DNA from: Nocardia takedensis NBRC 100417
GTDB taxonomy: Bacteria; Actinomycetota; Actinomycetes; Mycobacteriales; Mycobacteriaceae
Direction: 5' to 3'
Length of the DNA stretch: 64,000 nt
Assembly (NCBI RefSeq): GCF_000308695.1
Contig: NZ_BAGG01000019.1
Span: forward strand, 124,001-188,000
Under the pieces are notes generated by a model, which was not told where the DNA came from, ran no database searches, and worked only from the letters and a program-made list of their open reading frames with translations. This document shows positions 43,449 to 54,600 of this stretch, piece after piece. The translations under genes were made by a program, and so were the position numbers. Position 1 is the first letter of the stretch. Every line of letters starts with the position of its first letter.

Positions 43449-45197
43449 TCAGACCGGCGCGGGGGCCTCGGCCCCGACGTAGCGCAGTTCCTCCGGCGTC
43501 GCGACCATGTGCACGGTCGTCTCGCCGGAGGTGGTCCGCACGGTCACGCGGTTGGCGGTCTCCTCGTCCTCGACCAGCGTGACATCCGGCTCGAAGCCGG
43601 CGATCGCCGCGGAATCGTGCGCGCGCAGCACCACGACGGTCGCATCGGAATAGTGCCCGCTGGGCGGTATCCCGTCGAATACGACCATGGTCGCGAAACG
43701 GTAGGAACCGGCCTGCTGTGATCCCGCCGACCACGTGGCCAGCGTCAGAGCCTGTGGCGTGTCGACGTATTCGAGCATGGGCCGCCATTCGTCGTGGCGG
43801 GTGGTGTGCACGACCACGCTGGCGTCCAACGCGATCGCCCGCAGGATGACCTGTTTGGCGACCAGCGGCGAACCGATGATCTCGACGCGGTGCACATGCC
43901 GTCCGACCAGCGGCAACGCCACGCCCTGCCCGGATTCGTCGGCCCCGATCAACTGGCCGCAGCCCGCGATCGGCATCGGCACGTCGTCCAGCGCGTCGGG
44001 CTCGCCGAGGTAGCGCTGCAACGGCAGGGTGGGCACGCCCGCGCCCACCGGCAGACTGAACAGCAGGGCGCGGCGCTGTTTGCCGGGCAGTGGCCGCAGT
44101 CCCGCCGAACGCAGGTCGACCGGGGCGTCGCGGGTGGTGAATCGCGCGGTCGCGGTGACCGCGATCGGCGCGGGCTGCGCGGATCGGCCGTGTTCACCGT
44201 GGTCGGCGCGCTGCATCCGCACGGTGACGGTGGTCGCGACGGTGGGGGTCGACCAGATCTCGGCGATGCCGCGCGGTTCGAGCGCGGCCGGGGTCATCCG
44301 GTAGCTGGTGTGGTGGATGTCGTCGTGGACCAGACTGTGCGGCGTCTCGGTGAGTTCGTCGGTCGGGACGCCGTTGGTGAGTTGGCCGACCGCCTGGGTG
44401 ATCTCGGCCGCCGAGAGCACCGCGGCCGAGAGTCCGCGCGCGGCCAACCGGTTGGCGACGCGGCGGGTGGCGACGATGGCCGCGCGCAGGGTGCCGGTGG
44501 CCCCGCCGCCGCGGCTCTCGACCGCCCCCGCGTTGGCCAGCGGGTCCAGGCGCAGCACCACCCACACCGTGCGGTGGGCGACGGCGGGCAGCGGCCCGAG
44601 GATGCTCTCGTAGGCGCGGGCGACCGCGCCGGTCCCGGAACTGCGCGATCCGGTGCTGATGACGTCGATGGCCGCGAGTCGGATGTCGAACTGGTCCAGG
44701 CAGCGCGCGATCTCGGGCAGCGGGAGCATGTCGTCGCCGAGCAACGCGGTGGGGCTGAGTCGGGCCACCGTGCGCGGTTGGGCCTCGATGCGCAGCATGG
44801 TCAGCAGGCGGGCCCCGTCCCAGCGCATTCCGTAGACGCCGCCCTCGGGCAGCGGGACGTCGAACGGCGCGTGTTGAACAACCGAGGAATTATTGCGGAA
44901 CGATTGCCACCGGAACGTGAATTCGCGAGCGATCCAGGCGGCCAGATTGATTCGGCGAAATGGCGTCAGTGCCGCCGCGACCACCACGACGGCCACGATC
45001 ACCGGCACATACCATTGCGCGACGAATATCCGCACGAGGAAGGCGAATACCGCCGCCACCACCAGGGACGGCACCACCAGCCGCAACGGCAGCACCCGGT
45101 CCAGCCAATAGTCGTTCGACCGTAAACGCGTTGTCGGCGCGAACGTATCGGAATTGTCGGACGGACCGCCGGATGCCCCGTGCGCGGTGGAGGTCAT
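43449..45197 (-). CDS. eccE: ESX membrane component EccE
   Basis: 582 residues. After about 40 hydrophilic residues come two transmembrane helices (L-V-V-P-S-L-V-V-A-A-V-F-A-F-L and V-P-V-I-V-A-V-V-V-V-A-A-A-L), followed by a large periplasmic-side domain, the EccE architecture. The segment F-R-R-I-N-L-A-A-W-I-A-R-E-F-T-F-R-W after the helices is typical. EccE sits at the rim of the ESX membrane complex. It is on the opposite strand to the Esx genes and divergent from eccB, so it needs its own promoter in the 45198-45315 gap. Confidence 0.9.
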   Translation of the reverse strand: MTSTAHGASGGPSDNSDTFAPTTRLRSNDYWLDRVLPLRLVVPSLVVAAVFAFLVRIFVAQWYVPVIVAVVVVAAALTPFRRINLAAWIAREFTFRWQSFRNNSSVVQHAPFDVPLPEGGVYGMRWDGARLLTMLRIEAQPRTVARLSPTALLGDDMLPLPEIARCLDQFDIRLAAIDVISTGSRSSGTGAVARAYESILGPLPAVAHRTVWVVLRLDPLANAGAVESRGGGATGTLRAAIVATRRVANRLAARGLSAAVLSAAEITQAVGQLTNGVPTDELTETPHSLVHDDIHHTSYRMTPAALEPRGIAEIWSTPTVATTVTVRMQRADHGEHGRSAQPAPIAVTATARFTTRDAPVDLRSAGLRPLPGKQRRALLFSLPVGAGVPTLPLQRYLGEPDALDDVPMPIAGCGQLIGADESGQGVALPLVGRHVHRVEIIGSPLVAKQVILRAIALDASVVVHTTRHDEWRPMLEYVDTPQALTLATWSAGSQQAGSYRFATMVVFDGIPPSGHYSDATVVVLRAHDSAAIAGFEPDVTLVEDEETANRVTVRTTSGETTVHMVATPEELRYVGAEAPAPV

Positions 45198-45315
45198 GCG
45201 CTCATCATGGACCGAACTCGCCGGGGTTCGCTACTCTGAGCCGAGCGTGATCGTCGGCGATCGCGTATTCGAGGTGGTTCCCGACCACCGTGAGTTCTCG
45301 AGTACGGAGGCGTGC

Positions 45316-46812
45316 GTGCCCGCGCAATTGACCACCCGCGCCCAGGTCAACGGTTACCGATTCCTGCTCAAGCGCTACGAGCACGCCCTGGTGCGCCGCG
45401 ATGTGCGGATGCTGCACGATCCGATGCGCTCGCACGTGCGCTCCCTGGTGGTGGGCGCGGTGCTGGGCATCCTGGTGGTCGCGGGCGCGGCGATCATGGC
45501 CTTCCTGCGACCGCAGGGCGCGGTGGGCGACGCCAAGATCGTGATGGCCAAGGACTCCGGCGCGCTCTACGTCGTGGTGGGCGACACCCTGCATCCGGTG
45601 CTCAACCTGGCCTCCGCGCGGTTGATCTCCGGTTCGACGGCCTCCCCGTCCACGGTCAAGGACAGCAAGTTGACCATGCCGAGAGGTCCGCTGCTCGGCA
45701 TCCCCGGCGCACCCGCCGCCCTGCCGGGTTCGGCCGACGGCGACCGGGCCGTCTGGACCTTGTGCGACAAGGTGCCCTTGTCGGCCTCGGGGACGGCAGC
45801 GGGGGCGCGCGGCGTGAGCACCACCGTCATCGCCGGTGCGTTGGACGACTCCGCGGGCAATGCCCGCCCGATCGGCGCCGACCGTGCCGCGCTGGTCACC
45901 CACGCGGGCAAGACCTACCTGGCCTACGACGGCAAACGCGCCGAACTGGACCCGAAGGATTCGGTGCTGATCCGCTCGCTCGGCCTGGCGGGCCGCACGG
46001 CCGCCCCCGTCGGGAGCGCGCTGCTCAACTCCCTGGAACCGGTGCCGCCGCTGGCCGCCCCGCGCATCGACCGACTCGGCGAACCCGGTCCCGGCAAGCT
46101 CGCGGAGATCCCGGTCGGCGGTCTGATCCGGGTGCGCGGCGTCGGGGCCGAGGAACTCTACGTCGTGCTCGCCGACGGCGTGCAGTCGGTGAGCCCGTTC
46201 GCCGCCGAGGTCATCCGCAACGCCAATTCCCAGGACATGGACGACATCAGGACGGTGCCGCCGGACCGCATCGTCGGCGTCCCGGTCGTCGCCGGACTGC
46301 CGATCCAGTCCTTCCCCGGCCCGATCCCGACGCTGCTGTCCGCCGACGAGGATCCGGTCACCTGCGTGTCCTGGTCGCGCGGCAAGGACGACGCGAGCGC
46401 CGCCGTCACGATGCTGGCGGGCCGGGAACTGCCGCTGCCCGACGGCGTGAACCCCGCGGTGCCCGCGAGCGCGGACGGGTCCGGCGACCGGATCGATGCC
46501 GTCTACGTCAAACCCAGCAGCGGCGAATTCGTGCGCTCGATCGGCATGACGCCGGGCGCGATGGCCAGCGGCCCGCTGTTCTACCTGGCCGACACCGGTA
46601 TCCGCTACGGCATCCCGGACGCGGCGACCGCGCAGATCCTCGGCCTCAACGATCCGAAACCGATGCCCAAGCCGATCATCGAGGCACTGACCCCCGGCCC
46701 GACCCTGTCCAGGCAGGACGCGCTGATGAGCCACGACAGTCTGCCGCAGTGCCCCGATTCGGGCGCGCAGGCCGCGACCTGCGCGCAACAGGTGGCCGCG
46801 CCCGCCAAGTGA
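45316..46812 (+). CDS. eccB: ESX membrane component EccB
   Basis: 498 residues from the GTG at 45316, preceded by ACGGAGG. Longer frames exist but the EccB N-terminus P-A-Q-L-T-T-R-A-Q-V-N-G-Y-R-F-L-L-K-R-Y-E-H-A-L-V-R-R-D begins here. One transmembrane helix at about 45-65, then a periplasmic domain with internal repeats (G-D-A-K-I-V-M, G-A-L-Y-V, D-T-L-H-P-V-L-N-L-A-S-A-R-L) and a cysteine pair. EccB bridges the membrane pore and the periplasm. It is divergent from eccE and convergent with eccA. Confidence 0.95.
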   Translation: MPAQLTTRAQVNGYRFLLKRYEHALVRRDVRMLHDPMRSHVRSLVVGAVLGILVVAGAAIMAFLRPQGAVGDAKIVMAKDSGALYVVVGDTLHPVLNLASARLISGSTASPSTVKDSKLTMPRGPLLGIPGAPAALPGSADGDRAVWTLCDKVPLSASGTAAGARGVSTTVIAGALDDSAGNARPIGADRAALVTHAGKTYLAYDGKRAELDPKDSVLIRSLGLAGRTAAPVGSALLNSLEPVPPLAAPRIDRLGEPGPGKLAEIPVGGLIRVRGVGAEELYVVLADGVQSVSPFAAEVIRNANSQDMDDIRTVPPDRIVGVPVVAGLPIQSFPGPIPTLLSADEDPVTCVSWSRGKDDASAAVTMLAGRELPLPDGVNPAVPASADGSGDRIDAVYVKPSSGEFVRSIGMTPGAMASGPLFYLADTGIRYGIPDAATAQILGLNDPKPMPKPIIEALTPGPTLSRQDALMSHDSLPQCPDSGAQAATCAQQVAAPAK

Positions 46813-46828
46813 CCGGCGCGGCCGCCGC

Positions 46829-48646
46829 TCAGCGCAGCGTGGCCAGCACGCCTTCCAGCGCGTTGCGCATGTCGGCGGCCTCGATGCGCATCAGCACCTC
46901 GGCGTCCACCTGCGCCAGATCGATGGATTCGTCGGTGGCCAACCGGAATTCGCGCTCCTCCTCGGCCGCCTCGATGACGTTGCGGATGAACCGGCCGTTG
47001 CCCGCGAGGTCGACGGCGCGCCGCTTCTCACCGCTCTGGTCGACCACGCTGCGCTCGTAGAGCGCGGCGCAGGCCACCTCGAGTTGACGCTGGGCGTCCG
47101 CGGAGACCTCGGAATCGCGTTTGCGCGCGATGAATTGACCGATGCGGCCCAGTTCCTCGGGGGTGTAGGAGTCGAACTTGACCCGCTTGGCGAAGCGCGA
47201 GGCCAGACCGTCGTTGGCGGCGAGGAAGCGATCGATCTCGCCGTCGTACCCGGCGATGATCACGATCAGTCGGTCGCGGTCGTTCTCCATCCGCGCCAGC
47301 AGGGTGTCCACCGCTTCGCGGCCGAACGCGTCGCCGCCGGACAGGCCGGTCTGGATCAGGGTGTAGGCCTCGTCGACGAACAGCACACCGTCCATCGCGG
47401 AATCGATCAGCGCGTTCGTCTTGATGGCCGTACTGCCCAAATGCTCGCCGACGAAATCCGCGCGCTTGGCCTCCACGAGTTTGTCGGTTTTCAATAAACC
47501 CAACCCGCAGTAAATTTTCGCCACCACGCGGGCGATCGTCGTCTTACCGGTTCCCGGCGGGCCGGTGAACGCCAGGTGTTGTCCACGTGGCGTACTGGCC
47601 ATTCCCTTGTCGGCGCGAATCGTCGCCAATTGCGCGCTCGCCTGGAGTTTGGCCACCTGGGTCTTCACCCCGGCCAGGCCGATCTGCTCCTCGAGTTCGG
47701 CGCGCGCGGTCTCGAGCAGGCGCTTGGCGCGGTCGCCGCGCTCCTCGCTCTCGATCTGCTCGGCGGTGGGCGCGGAGGCCGGGTCCCAGCGGTCGGTGCG
47801 CGCGTCGATGAGTTCCTTGGAGGTCACCGTGATCCGGTACTTGCGGTCGCGCATGGCCAGGGTGTTGGCCTCGAAATCCGGCGCCTCGGAGAAGACCTTC
47901 TCGAACAGCGCCTGGGCCTCGTCCTCGCGGCCCATCTCGCGCAGGCACAGGCCGCGGCAGAACCGCGCGGTCGTCGCCGCGGTCGGGATCGGGCCCGTCT
48001 CGGCGGCCTCCATCCGCCGGATCGCCTCGCCGAACAGGCCGAGTTGCGCGCACGCGGTGCCGACCATGACGTGCGCGCCCGACGCCAGATAGTTGTCGTC
48101 CCAACCAGGCGAACCCGCCAGCACCGTCATCACATCGGGCCAGCGCTGGGTCGTGTAGTGCAGCAGGCCGCGCACGTACGCGCAGATCCGGTCGTCGATC
48201 TCCTTCTCCGCGGTCGAGACCTGACCGGCGCGGAAGGCGTCGAGTTCGTCGAGGACCCGTTCGGCCTCGTCGTATTCGCCCTCCGAGATCAACTGGCCCG
48301 CCTGGGCCAACCAGATCTCGGTGTAGGTGGCCAGCGGGTAATCGATGTACTGGCCCACCACGAACCGGCCCGACAGCGCCCGCGGGCCAAGGCCGAGGCG
48401 GCGCTGCTCGCGGTAGAGCGTGCTGGTACTGGTCTTGTACAGGTTGAAGATCACCTCGCCGGTGATCTCGCCCGCCGCGGCCCGGCCCAGCCAGGCGTCG
48501 CACATGCCGGGGTCCCACTCCGTCGCGCGCTGGAAGGCGAGCTTGGCGTAGTCCAGGTCCCGCACCGACTCCTGGCCATCGATAGCCATGCCCAATGACA
48601 AGACGCCCGCGTCGAAGGCACGCTGTGCTTGGCGGTTACCGCTCAT
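46829..48646 (-). CDS. eccA: ESX AAA+ ATPase EccA
   Basis: 605 residues, full length. The N-terminal half is a TPR-like helical domain (A-F-Q-R-A-T-E-W-D-P-G-M-C-D-A-W-L-G). The C-terminal half is a CbxX/CfqX-type AAA+ domain with Walker A G-P-P-G-T-G-K-T-T (362-370) and Walker B V-L-F-V-D-E-A-Y-T-L. EccA acts in the cytosol, thought to free PE/PPE clients from EspG. It faces eccB and is divergent from eccD, with a 134-base gap that should hold both promoters. Confidence 0.96.
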   Translation of the reverse strand: MSGNRQAQRAFDAGVLSLGMAIDGQESVRDLDYAKLAFQRATEWDPGMCDAWLGRAAAGEITGEVIFNLYKTSTSTLYREQRRLGLGPRALSGRFVVGQYIDYPLATYTEIWLAQAGQLISEGEYDEAERVLDELDAFRAGQVSTAEKEIDDRICAYVRGLLHYTTQRWPDVMTVLAGSPGWDDNYLASGAHVMVGTACAQLGLFGEAIRRMEAAETGPIPTAATTARFCRGLCLREMGREDEAQALFEKVFSEAPDFEANTLAMRDRKYRITVTSKELIDARTDRWDPASAPTAEQIESEERGDRAKRLLETARAELEEQIGLAGVKTQVAKLQASAQLATIRADKGMASTPRGQHLAFTGPPGTGKTTIARVVAKIYCGLGLLKTDKLVEAKRADFVGEHLGSTAIKTNALIDSAMDGVLFVDEAYTLIQTGLSGGDAFGREAVDTLLARMENDRDRLIVIIAGYDGEIDRFLAANDGLASRFAKRVKFDSYTPEELGRIGQFIARKRDSEVSADAQRQLEVACAALYERSVVDQSGEKRRAVDLAGNGRFIRNVIEAAEEEREFRLATDESIDLAQVDAEVLMRIEAADMRNALEGVLATLR

Positions 48647-48780
48647 GCAGGTGAACCCCTAAAACCTGTGAATTGTGCTATTTCTCGCTCAGCATACCGG
48701 CTGCCGTGCGCACGATTCTTCGATAAATTGTGACCGCCGCAGTACACCGAGAGCTGTGATCGTAGGGAGTTCTGCAACCC

Positions 48781-50256
48781 GTGACGGAATCGTCCACCGC
48801 CGGCCCCGTGGCCGTCGACCCCGAATTGTGCCGCGTCTCGGTGATCGGAGGGAACACCCAACTCGACGTCGGCCTGCCGGCGACCGTGCCGATCGTGGCG
48901 TACATCACCGATCTCGTCCGGTTGATCGATTCCCGCAACCCGGATCTGTCCGAGAACGACGACGGCGCCCCGCCGACCACCCAGCACTGGACCCTCGCCC
49001 GGGTCGGCCGCGACCCCATCCCGCCGCACCAGACACTGGTCGAGGCAGAGGTTTTCGACGGTGAGATGTTGGTGCTGCGCGCGGTCGCCAGCAAGGAGGC
49101 CCCCGCGCTGTTCGACGACGTCATCGACGCGGTCGCCCGCCTCGGCGTCGACGAACAGCACGGATGGTCGGCGCGCTCGGCCCGCTGGACCGGGCTGATC
49201 GCGGGACTGATCGCCGTCCTCGCGGCACTGGGATTGCTGCTGGTGGACAAGGGAACCGGCTTCGCCACCGGTTTCATCGCCCTCGGCGCGGGACTGCTCG
49301 CGGCGGGCGCGTCGGTGATCGTCGCGCGCCGCTACGCCGAACAGCAGTTGACCGCGATCATCGTGGGCCTCTACGCGATCGTGCTGTTGGGCGCGAGCGC
49401 GGCGCTGCTCACACCGGGCGCGCTGGGCGCGCCCCACCTGTTGTTCGCCTGCGTCGCGGCCATGGCGGCGGCGCTGGTGATCTTCGCCGCGGCGCGCGCC
49501 GGATCGATGGTCACCGCCGCCGTGGTGACGGGGACCACAGTCGTCGGCATCGCCGCCGCGGTCCGGATGATCTGGGATTTCGAGACTTCCGTCATCGCGG
49601 GCGGCGTGCTGATCGCGGGCTTGGTGATGATCACCATGTCGCCGCGGATGGCGGTCGCCGCCGCGCGCCTGCCGGTCCCGCCCGTGCCCACCGCGGGCGG
49701 GGCGATCGACCCCGCCGATCACGAACCCCGGCCCACCATCGCCGACATCGGCGCGATCGGCGCGACAGCGCTGCCCTCGGCGGCGGGTCTGGAACAGCGC
49801 GCGCACGCCGCCAACCAGTTCCAGTCCGGCATGCTGCTCTCGGCGGCGGTGCTCACCACGGGCGGCGCGATCCTCGCGGCCGACCTGCTGGGCTCGGCGC
49901 GCTGGCAGGGGCAGGTCCTCGCCGCGATCATCGCGATCGTGCTGTGCCTGCGCGGTCGCGCCTACGCCGATCTGGCCCAGGCCACCGTGCTGATCGGGGC
50001 GGGCATCGTCACCGGGATGACGTTGGTGCTGGGAATGGCGGTGGCCCAAGAGGATTGGCGTGTCATCGGCGCGAGCATCCTGCTCGGTCTCGGCGCCGCG
50101 GTCGTCGGCTTCGGCGTGGTCGGCCCGCACACGGAGGTGTCCCCGGTGGTGCGGCGCGCCATCGAACTGTTCGAGTACCTGTTGATCGTGCTGATCGTGC
50201 CGCTGGTGCTGTGGGTCATGGACATCTACTCGGCCGCCCGCAACCTGACGTTCTGA
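48781..50256 (+). CDS. eccD: ESX membrane component EccD
   Basis: 491 residues, GTG start with GGGAG ten bases upstream. An N-terminal ubiquitin-like domain of about 100 residues (C-R-V-S-V-I-G-G-N-T-Q-L-D-V-G-L-P) is followed by about eleven transmembrane helices, the EccD plan. EccD dimers form the membrane vestibule of the ESX pore. mycP follows after three bases, then eccC, in one operon. Confidence 0.95.
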   Translation: MTESSTAGPVAVDPELCRVSVIGGNTQLDVGLPATVPIVAYITDLVRLIDSRNPDLSENDDGAPPTTQHWTLARVGRDPIPPHQTLVEAEVFDGEMLVLRAVASKEAPALFDDVIDAVARLGVDEQHGWSARSARWTGLIAGLIAVLAALGLLLVDKGTGFATGFIALGAGLLAAGASVIVARRYAEQQLTAIIVGLYAIVLLGASAALLTPGALGAPHLLFACVAAMAAALVIFAAARAGSMVTAAVVTGTTVVGIAAAVRMIWDFETSVIAGGVLIAGLVMITMSPRMAVAAARLPVPPVPTAGGAIDPADHEPRPTIADIGAIGATALPSAAGLEQRAHAANQFQSGMLLSAAVLTTGGAILAADLLGSARWQGQVLAAIIAIVLCLRGRAYADLAQATVLIGAGIVTGMTLVLGMAVAQEDWRVIGASILLGLGAAVVGFGVVGPHTEVSPVVRRAIELFEYLLIVLIVPLVLWVMDIYSAARNLTF

Positions 50257-50259
50257 GCG

Positions 50260-51696
50260 GTGATGGACCTATCCGCAACCCGAACCCGCAGGCTCGTCGG
50301 CATCCTGGCCGCGGGCGCGGTCCTCGGCCTGTGGACCGCGGCCACCCCGGCGCACGCCGTGCCCGCACCGGTGGTCGACGACCGCGCGCTCGGCCCGGCC
50401 CTCGAGATCAGCGGGCTCAACGGCCCGCCGGAGAAGACCGAACAGCGCGCGCTGTGCGTCGAACCGTTCCTGTCCGGCGAGGCGCCGCGCGACGCGCCGC
50501 TGTCGCAGCGCCTGCTCGATCTGCCCGCGGCCTGGCAGTTCAGCCGCGGCGCCGGACAACTGGTGGCCGTCATCGACACCGGCGTCAGCCGCCATCCCCG
50601 CCTACAGGTCCGGCCGGGCGGCGATTTCGTCGTCGCGGGCGGCGACGGCACCGAGGACTGCGACGGCCACGGCACCTTGGTCGCGGGCCTGATCGCCGGG
50701 CGGCCGAGCCCCGAGGACGGATTCTCCGGCGTCGCGCCCGAGGCCGAGATCCTGGCCATCCGACAACTCAGTCTGCAATTCGAGGCCGCCGACCGGCGCG
50801 GGCGCGACGAACCGGGCAAGGTGTCCTCCGGCGGCTACGGCAACGTGCTCACCATGGCGGGCGCGGTCGTGCGCGCCGTCGACTCCGGGGCGACGGTGAT
50901 CAACATCTCCGAGGTGTCCTGCACCCCGGCCGGCTACGACTCCGCCGACGGTGCGCTGGGGGCCGCGGTGAAGTACGCGGCCGACCGCAACGTCGTCGTG
51001 GTCGCCGCGGCGGGCAACCTGGACCAGAGCGTGTGCGCCGAACAGAACGAATCCGGCTGGAGCGGTGTGCGGACCGCGGTCAGCCCGGCCTGGTTCACCC
51101 CGCACGTCCTCGCCGTGGCCTCCACCGACCCCGACGGCGCGACCTCGCCGTTCTCCATCCACGGCCCCTGGGTGGGCATCGCCGCGCCGGGACGCGCGAT
51201 CGTGTCGCTGGACAGCAAACCCGGCGGCGTCGGCCTGGTCAACGCCCAGCGCGGTGAGCAGGGCGTCTCCACCATCGACGGCACCAGTTTCTCCGCCGCC
51301 TACGTCTCCGGCCTGGCCGCGCTCGTGCGGGCGCGCTTCCCGGAACTGTCCGCGGCGCAGGTCATCGAACGCATCCAGCGCACCGCGCACAATCCGGGCA
51401 CCGGCCGCGACGACAGCGTCGGCTACGGACTCATCGACCCGGTGGCCGCGCTGACCGCGCAACTGCCCGCCACCGCCCCGCACCTGCAAGCCGATGTGCC
51501 GCGGATGTTCCCGGCCCCGCCGATCGATCCCGGCCCCGACCCGCTGCCCCGGCGGGTCGCCACCATCGGCTCACTCACCCTGCTGGCCCTGCTCGGTATC
51601 GGCTATCTCGCCTCGATCCCGTTCCGCCGCCGCGCCGCCGAGACCGTCGACGACGAATTCGGCACCCAGCGCTCCTCCGCTCCGGAAGGACGGTAG
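50260..51696 (+). CDS. mycP: Mycosin, ESX subtilisin-like protease
   Basis: 478 residues (GTG 50260; ATG 50263 also possible). Signal peptide ending A-H-A, then a subtilisin domain with the triad Asp106 (V-I-D-T-G-V), His137 (D-G-H-G-T) and Ser343 (G-T-S-F-S-A), and the oxyanion Asn in A-A-A-G-N. A C-terminal transmembrane helix (L-L-A-L-L-G-I-G-Y-L) anchors it, with R-R-R after it. MycP caps and stabilises the ESX complex and in ESX-1 cleaves EspB. The EspB-like proteins of this locus are candidate substrates (inference). Confidence 0.96.
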   Translation: MMDLSATRTRRLVGILAAGAVLGLWTAATPAHAVPAPVVDDRALGPALEISGLNGPPEKTEQRALCVEPFLSGEAPRDAPLSQRLLDLPAAWQFSRGAGQLVAVIDTGVSRHPRLQVRPGGDFVVAGGDGTEDCDGHGTLVAGLIAGRPSPEDGFSGVAPEAEILAIRQLSLQFEAADRRGRDEPGKVSSGGYGNVLTMAGAVVRAVDSGATVINISEVSCTPAGYDSADGALGAAVKYAADRNVVVVAAAGNLDQSVCAEQNESGWSGVRTAVSPAWFTPHVLAVASTDPDGATSPFSIHGPWVGIAAPGRAIVSLDSKPGGVGLVNAQRGEQGVSTIDGTSFSAAYVSGLAALVRARFPELSAAQVIERIQRTAHNPGTGRDDSVGYGLIDPVAALTAQLPATAPHLQADVPRMFPAPPIDPGPDPLPRRVATIGSLTLLALLGIGYLASIPFRRRAAETVDDEFGTQRSSAPEGR

Positions 51697-51698
51697 CC

Positions 51699-54600
51699 AT
51701 GCCCACCGAAGGTTTCGTGCGCAGGCCGCGCATCGCCCCGCCGCGCGCGCCCGGCGGCGAGGTGACGCTCAACGCGCCCCCGGAACTGCAGCGCAACATC
51801 CCGCCCAGCCTGCTGATGCGGCTGTTGCCGGTGGTCATGGTGGTCGCGGTGGTCGGCATGATCGCGATGATGGTCATGATGGGGCGCAACCTGCTCGCCA
51901 ACCCGTTCATGATGATGTTCCCGATGATGATGCTCATGTCGATGTTCGGCATGATGATGTCGATGCGCGGCGCGGGTGGCCCCAAACGCGCCGCCGAACT
52001 CAACGAAGAACGCAAGGACTACTTCCAGTACCTCGACCAGGTCCGCAAGGAAGTCCGCAAAACCGGTGTGGCGCAGTTGAAGTCGTTGCACTGGAGTCAT
52101 CCCGAGCCCGCCGACCTGAACTCGGTGGTCGGAACCAGGCGGATGTGGGAGCGCCGCCCCAACGACCCCGACTTCGGACACATCCGCGTCGGCGTCGGCA
52201 GCCATCGTCTCGCCACCAAACTCGCCCGCCCCGAGACCGGCCCGCTCGAGGATCTGGAACCGGTGTCCACGGTCGCGCTGCGCCGTTTCGTCCGCACGCA
52301 TTCGGTGGTGCACGGCCTGCCCACCGCGATCTCGCTGCGCGCCTTCCCCGCCATCAACATCGAAGGCGACGCCGAGGACGCGCGGATGCTGGTGCGCGCC
52401 ATGCTGCTCGAATTCGTCACCTTCCACGGACCCGACCACTCCGCGGTCGCCATCATCTGCGCCGACCCCGATTCCCCGGACTGGTCCTGGGCCAAATGGC
52501 TTCCGCACCTGCAACATCCGGTCGACCGCGACGCGCTCGGCCCGGCCAGGATGCTGTACCGGTCGCTGGCCGAACTGGAGACCTCGATGTCGGCGGAACT
52601 GCTCGAGCGCGGTCGATTCATGCGCAACGCCCAGCCCACCGCCGGACGAATCCACCTGCTGGTCATCATCGACGACGGGTACGTCAGCGGTTCGGAGCGG
52701 ATCGTCAGCGACGCGGGCCTGGACTCGGTGACCGTGCTCGACCTCACCGCCCCGCAGACCGGCCTTGCCGTGCGCCGCGGCCTGCAACTCGTCGTCGCCG
52801 ACGGCATGGTGGCCGCGAAATCCGCGGCGGGCACCGAGAAATTCGCGGTCAGCGACACCGTCACCCTGGCCGAAGCGGCCAGTGCCGCCAGGGCGCTCGC
52901 GCGTTTCCGGGTCGCCACCGCCGCCCAGATCGTCAGCCTCGGTGACGAATCGCGCGCCGTGCCGGGGCTGCTGGAACTGCTCAAGGTGCCCGACGCCGCC
53001 CAGATCGATCCGGCCACCGTGTGGCGGCCGCGCACCGACCGCGAACGACTACGCGTCCCCATCGGCATCACCCCCGACGGCACGCCCGTCGAGATCGACA
53101 TCAAGGAGTCGGCCGAGAACGGCATGGGCCCGCACGGCCTGTGCATCGGCGCGACCGGTTCCGGAAAATCCGAATTCCTGCGCACCCTGGTGCTGTCCAT
53201 GGTGACCACGCACTCCCCGGACCAACTCAACATGGTCCTGGTCGACTTCAAGGGCGGCGCGACCTTCCTCGGGTTGGAGTCCCTCGCCCACGTCGCGGCG
53301 GTGATCACCAACCTCGAAGAGGAGATCGCCCTGGTCGACCGCATGAAGGACGCGCTGTCGGGCGAGATGACCCGGCGGCAGGAACTGCTGCGCTCGGCCG
53401 GAAACTTCGCCAACGTCACCGAATACGAGCGCGCCCGCGCGGCGGGCGCGCAACTCGACCCGCTGCCCGCGCTGTTCATCATCGTCGACGAGTTCTCCGA
53501 ACTGCTCTCGCAGAAACCGGATTTCGCCGACCTGTTCGTCATGATCGGTCGCCTCGGCCGCTCGCTGCGCGTGCACCTGCTGCTGGCCTCGCAGCGTCTC
53601 GAGGAGAACAAGCTGCGCGGCCTGGACTCGCACCTGTCCTACCGGATCGGGCTGCGCACCTTCTCCGCCAACGAGTCCCGCGCCGTGCTCGGCATCACCG
53701 ACGCCTACCACCTGCCCAGCGTGCCCGGCTCCGGCTACCTCAAGAGCGACGCCGACGATCCGCTGCGCTTCAACGCCTGCTATGTCTCGGGCGCTTACCA
53801 GTCGCCCGCCGGCGGCGCGCGGACCCGCACCCAGGACGGTCGCCGCGTCCACGGGCAGTCACCGGTCGTGTTCACCGCCTCGCCGGTACAGATCACCGCG
53901 CCGCCCCCCGTGGAGGAGACGCCGCGGCCCCGGCCCGGCCTGCCGGATCTGCCGCCCCCGCCCGGCGCGCCCGAACCCGAGGAGACGCCCGCGGCGGGCG
54001 CGCTGCCCGAAACCGTGCCCAAGACACTGCTCAACGTCGTCGTGGAGCGACTGCGCGGCCACGGCAGACCCGCCCACGAGGTGTGGCTGGCCCCGCTGGA
54101 CGAATCCCCGTCGGTGGACATGCTGCTGCCCGACCCCGACTGGCGGTCGGCGGTCAACCGGCACGGACAACTGTGGCTCCCGCTCGGCGTCATCGACAAG
54201 CCCTACGAACAGCGGCGCGACGTCCTCGTCGTCGACCTGTCGGCCGGGCAGGGGCACCTCGCGGTCGCGGGCGGACCGCAGGCGGGCAAATCGACCGCCC
54301 TGCGCACCGTCATCATGGCCGCCGCCGCCACCCACACCCCCGAACAGGTGCAGTTCTACTGCCTGGACTTCGGCGGCGGCACCCTCGCGAGCGTCGCCGA
54401 ACTGCCGCACGTCGGCTCGGTCGCGGGCCGCATGGACGTCGACCGCATCCGCCGCACCGTCGCCGAACTGACCACCTTGCTGCGCCAACGCGAGGAACGC
54501 TTCCGCGAACTCGGCATCGAATCCATCCAGGAGTTCCGCAAACGCAAAGCCCAGGCGGCCCGGTTGGATCCGGCGGCACGCGCGGCCGACCCGCTCTCGG

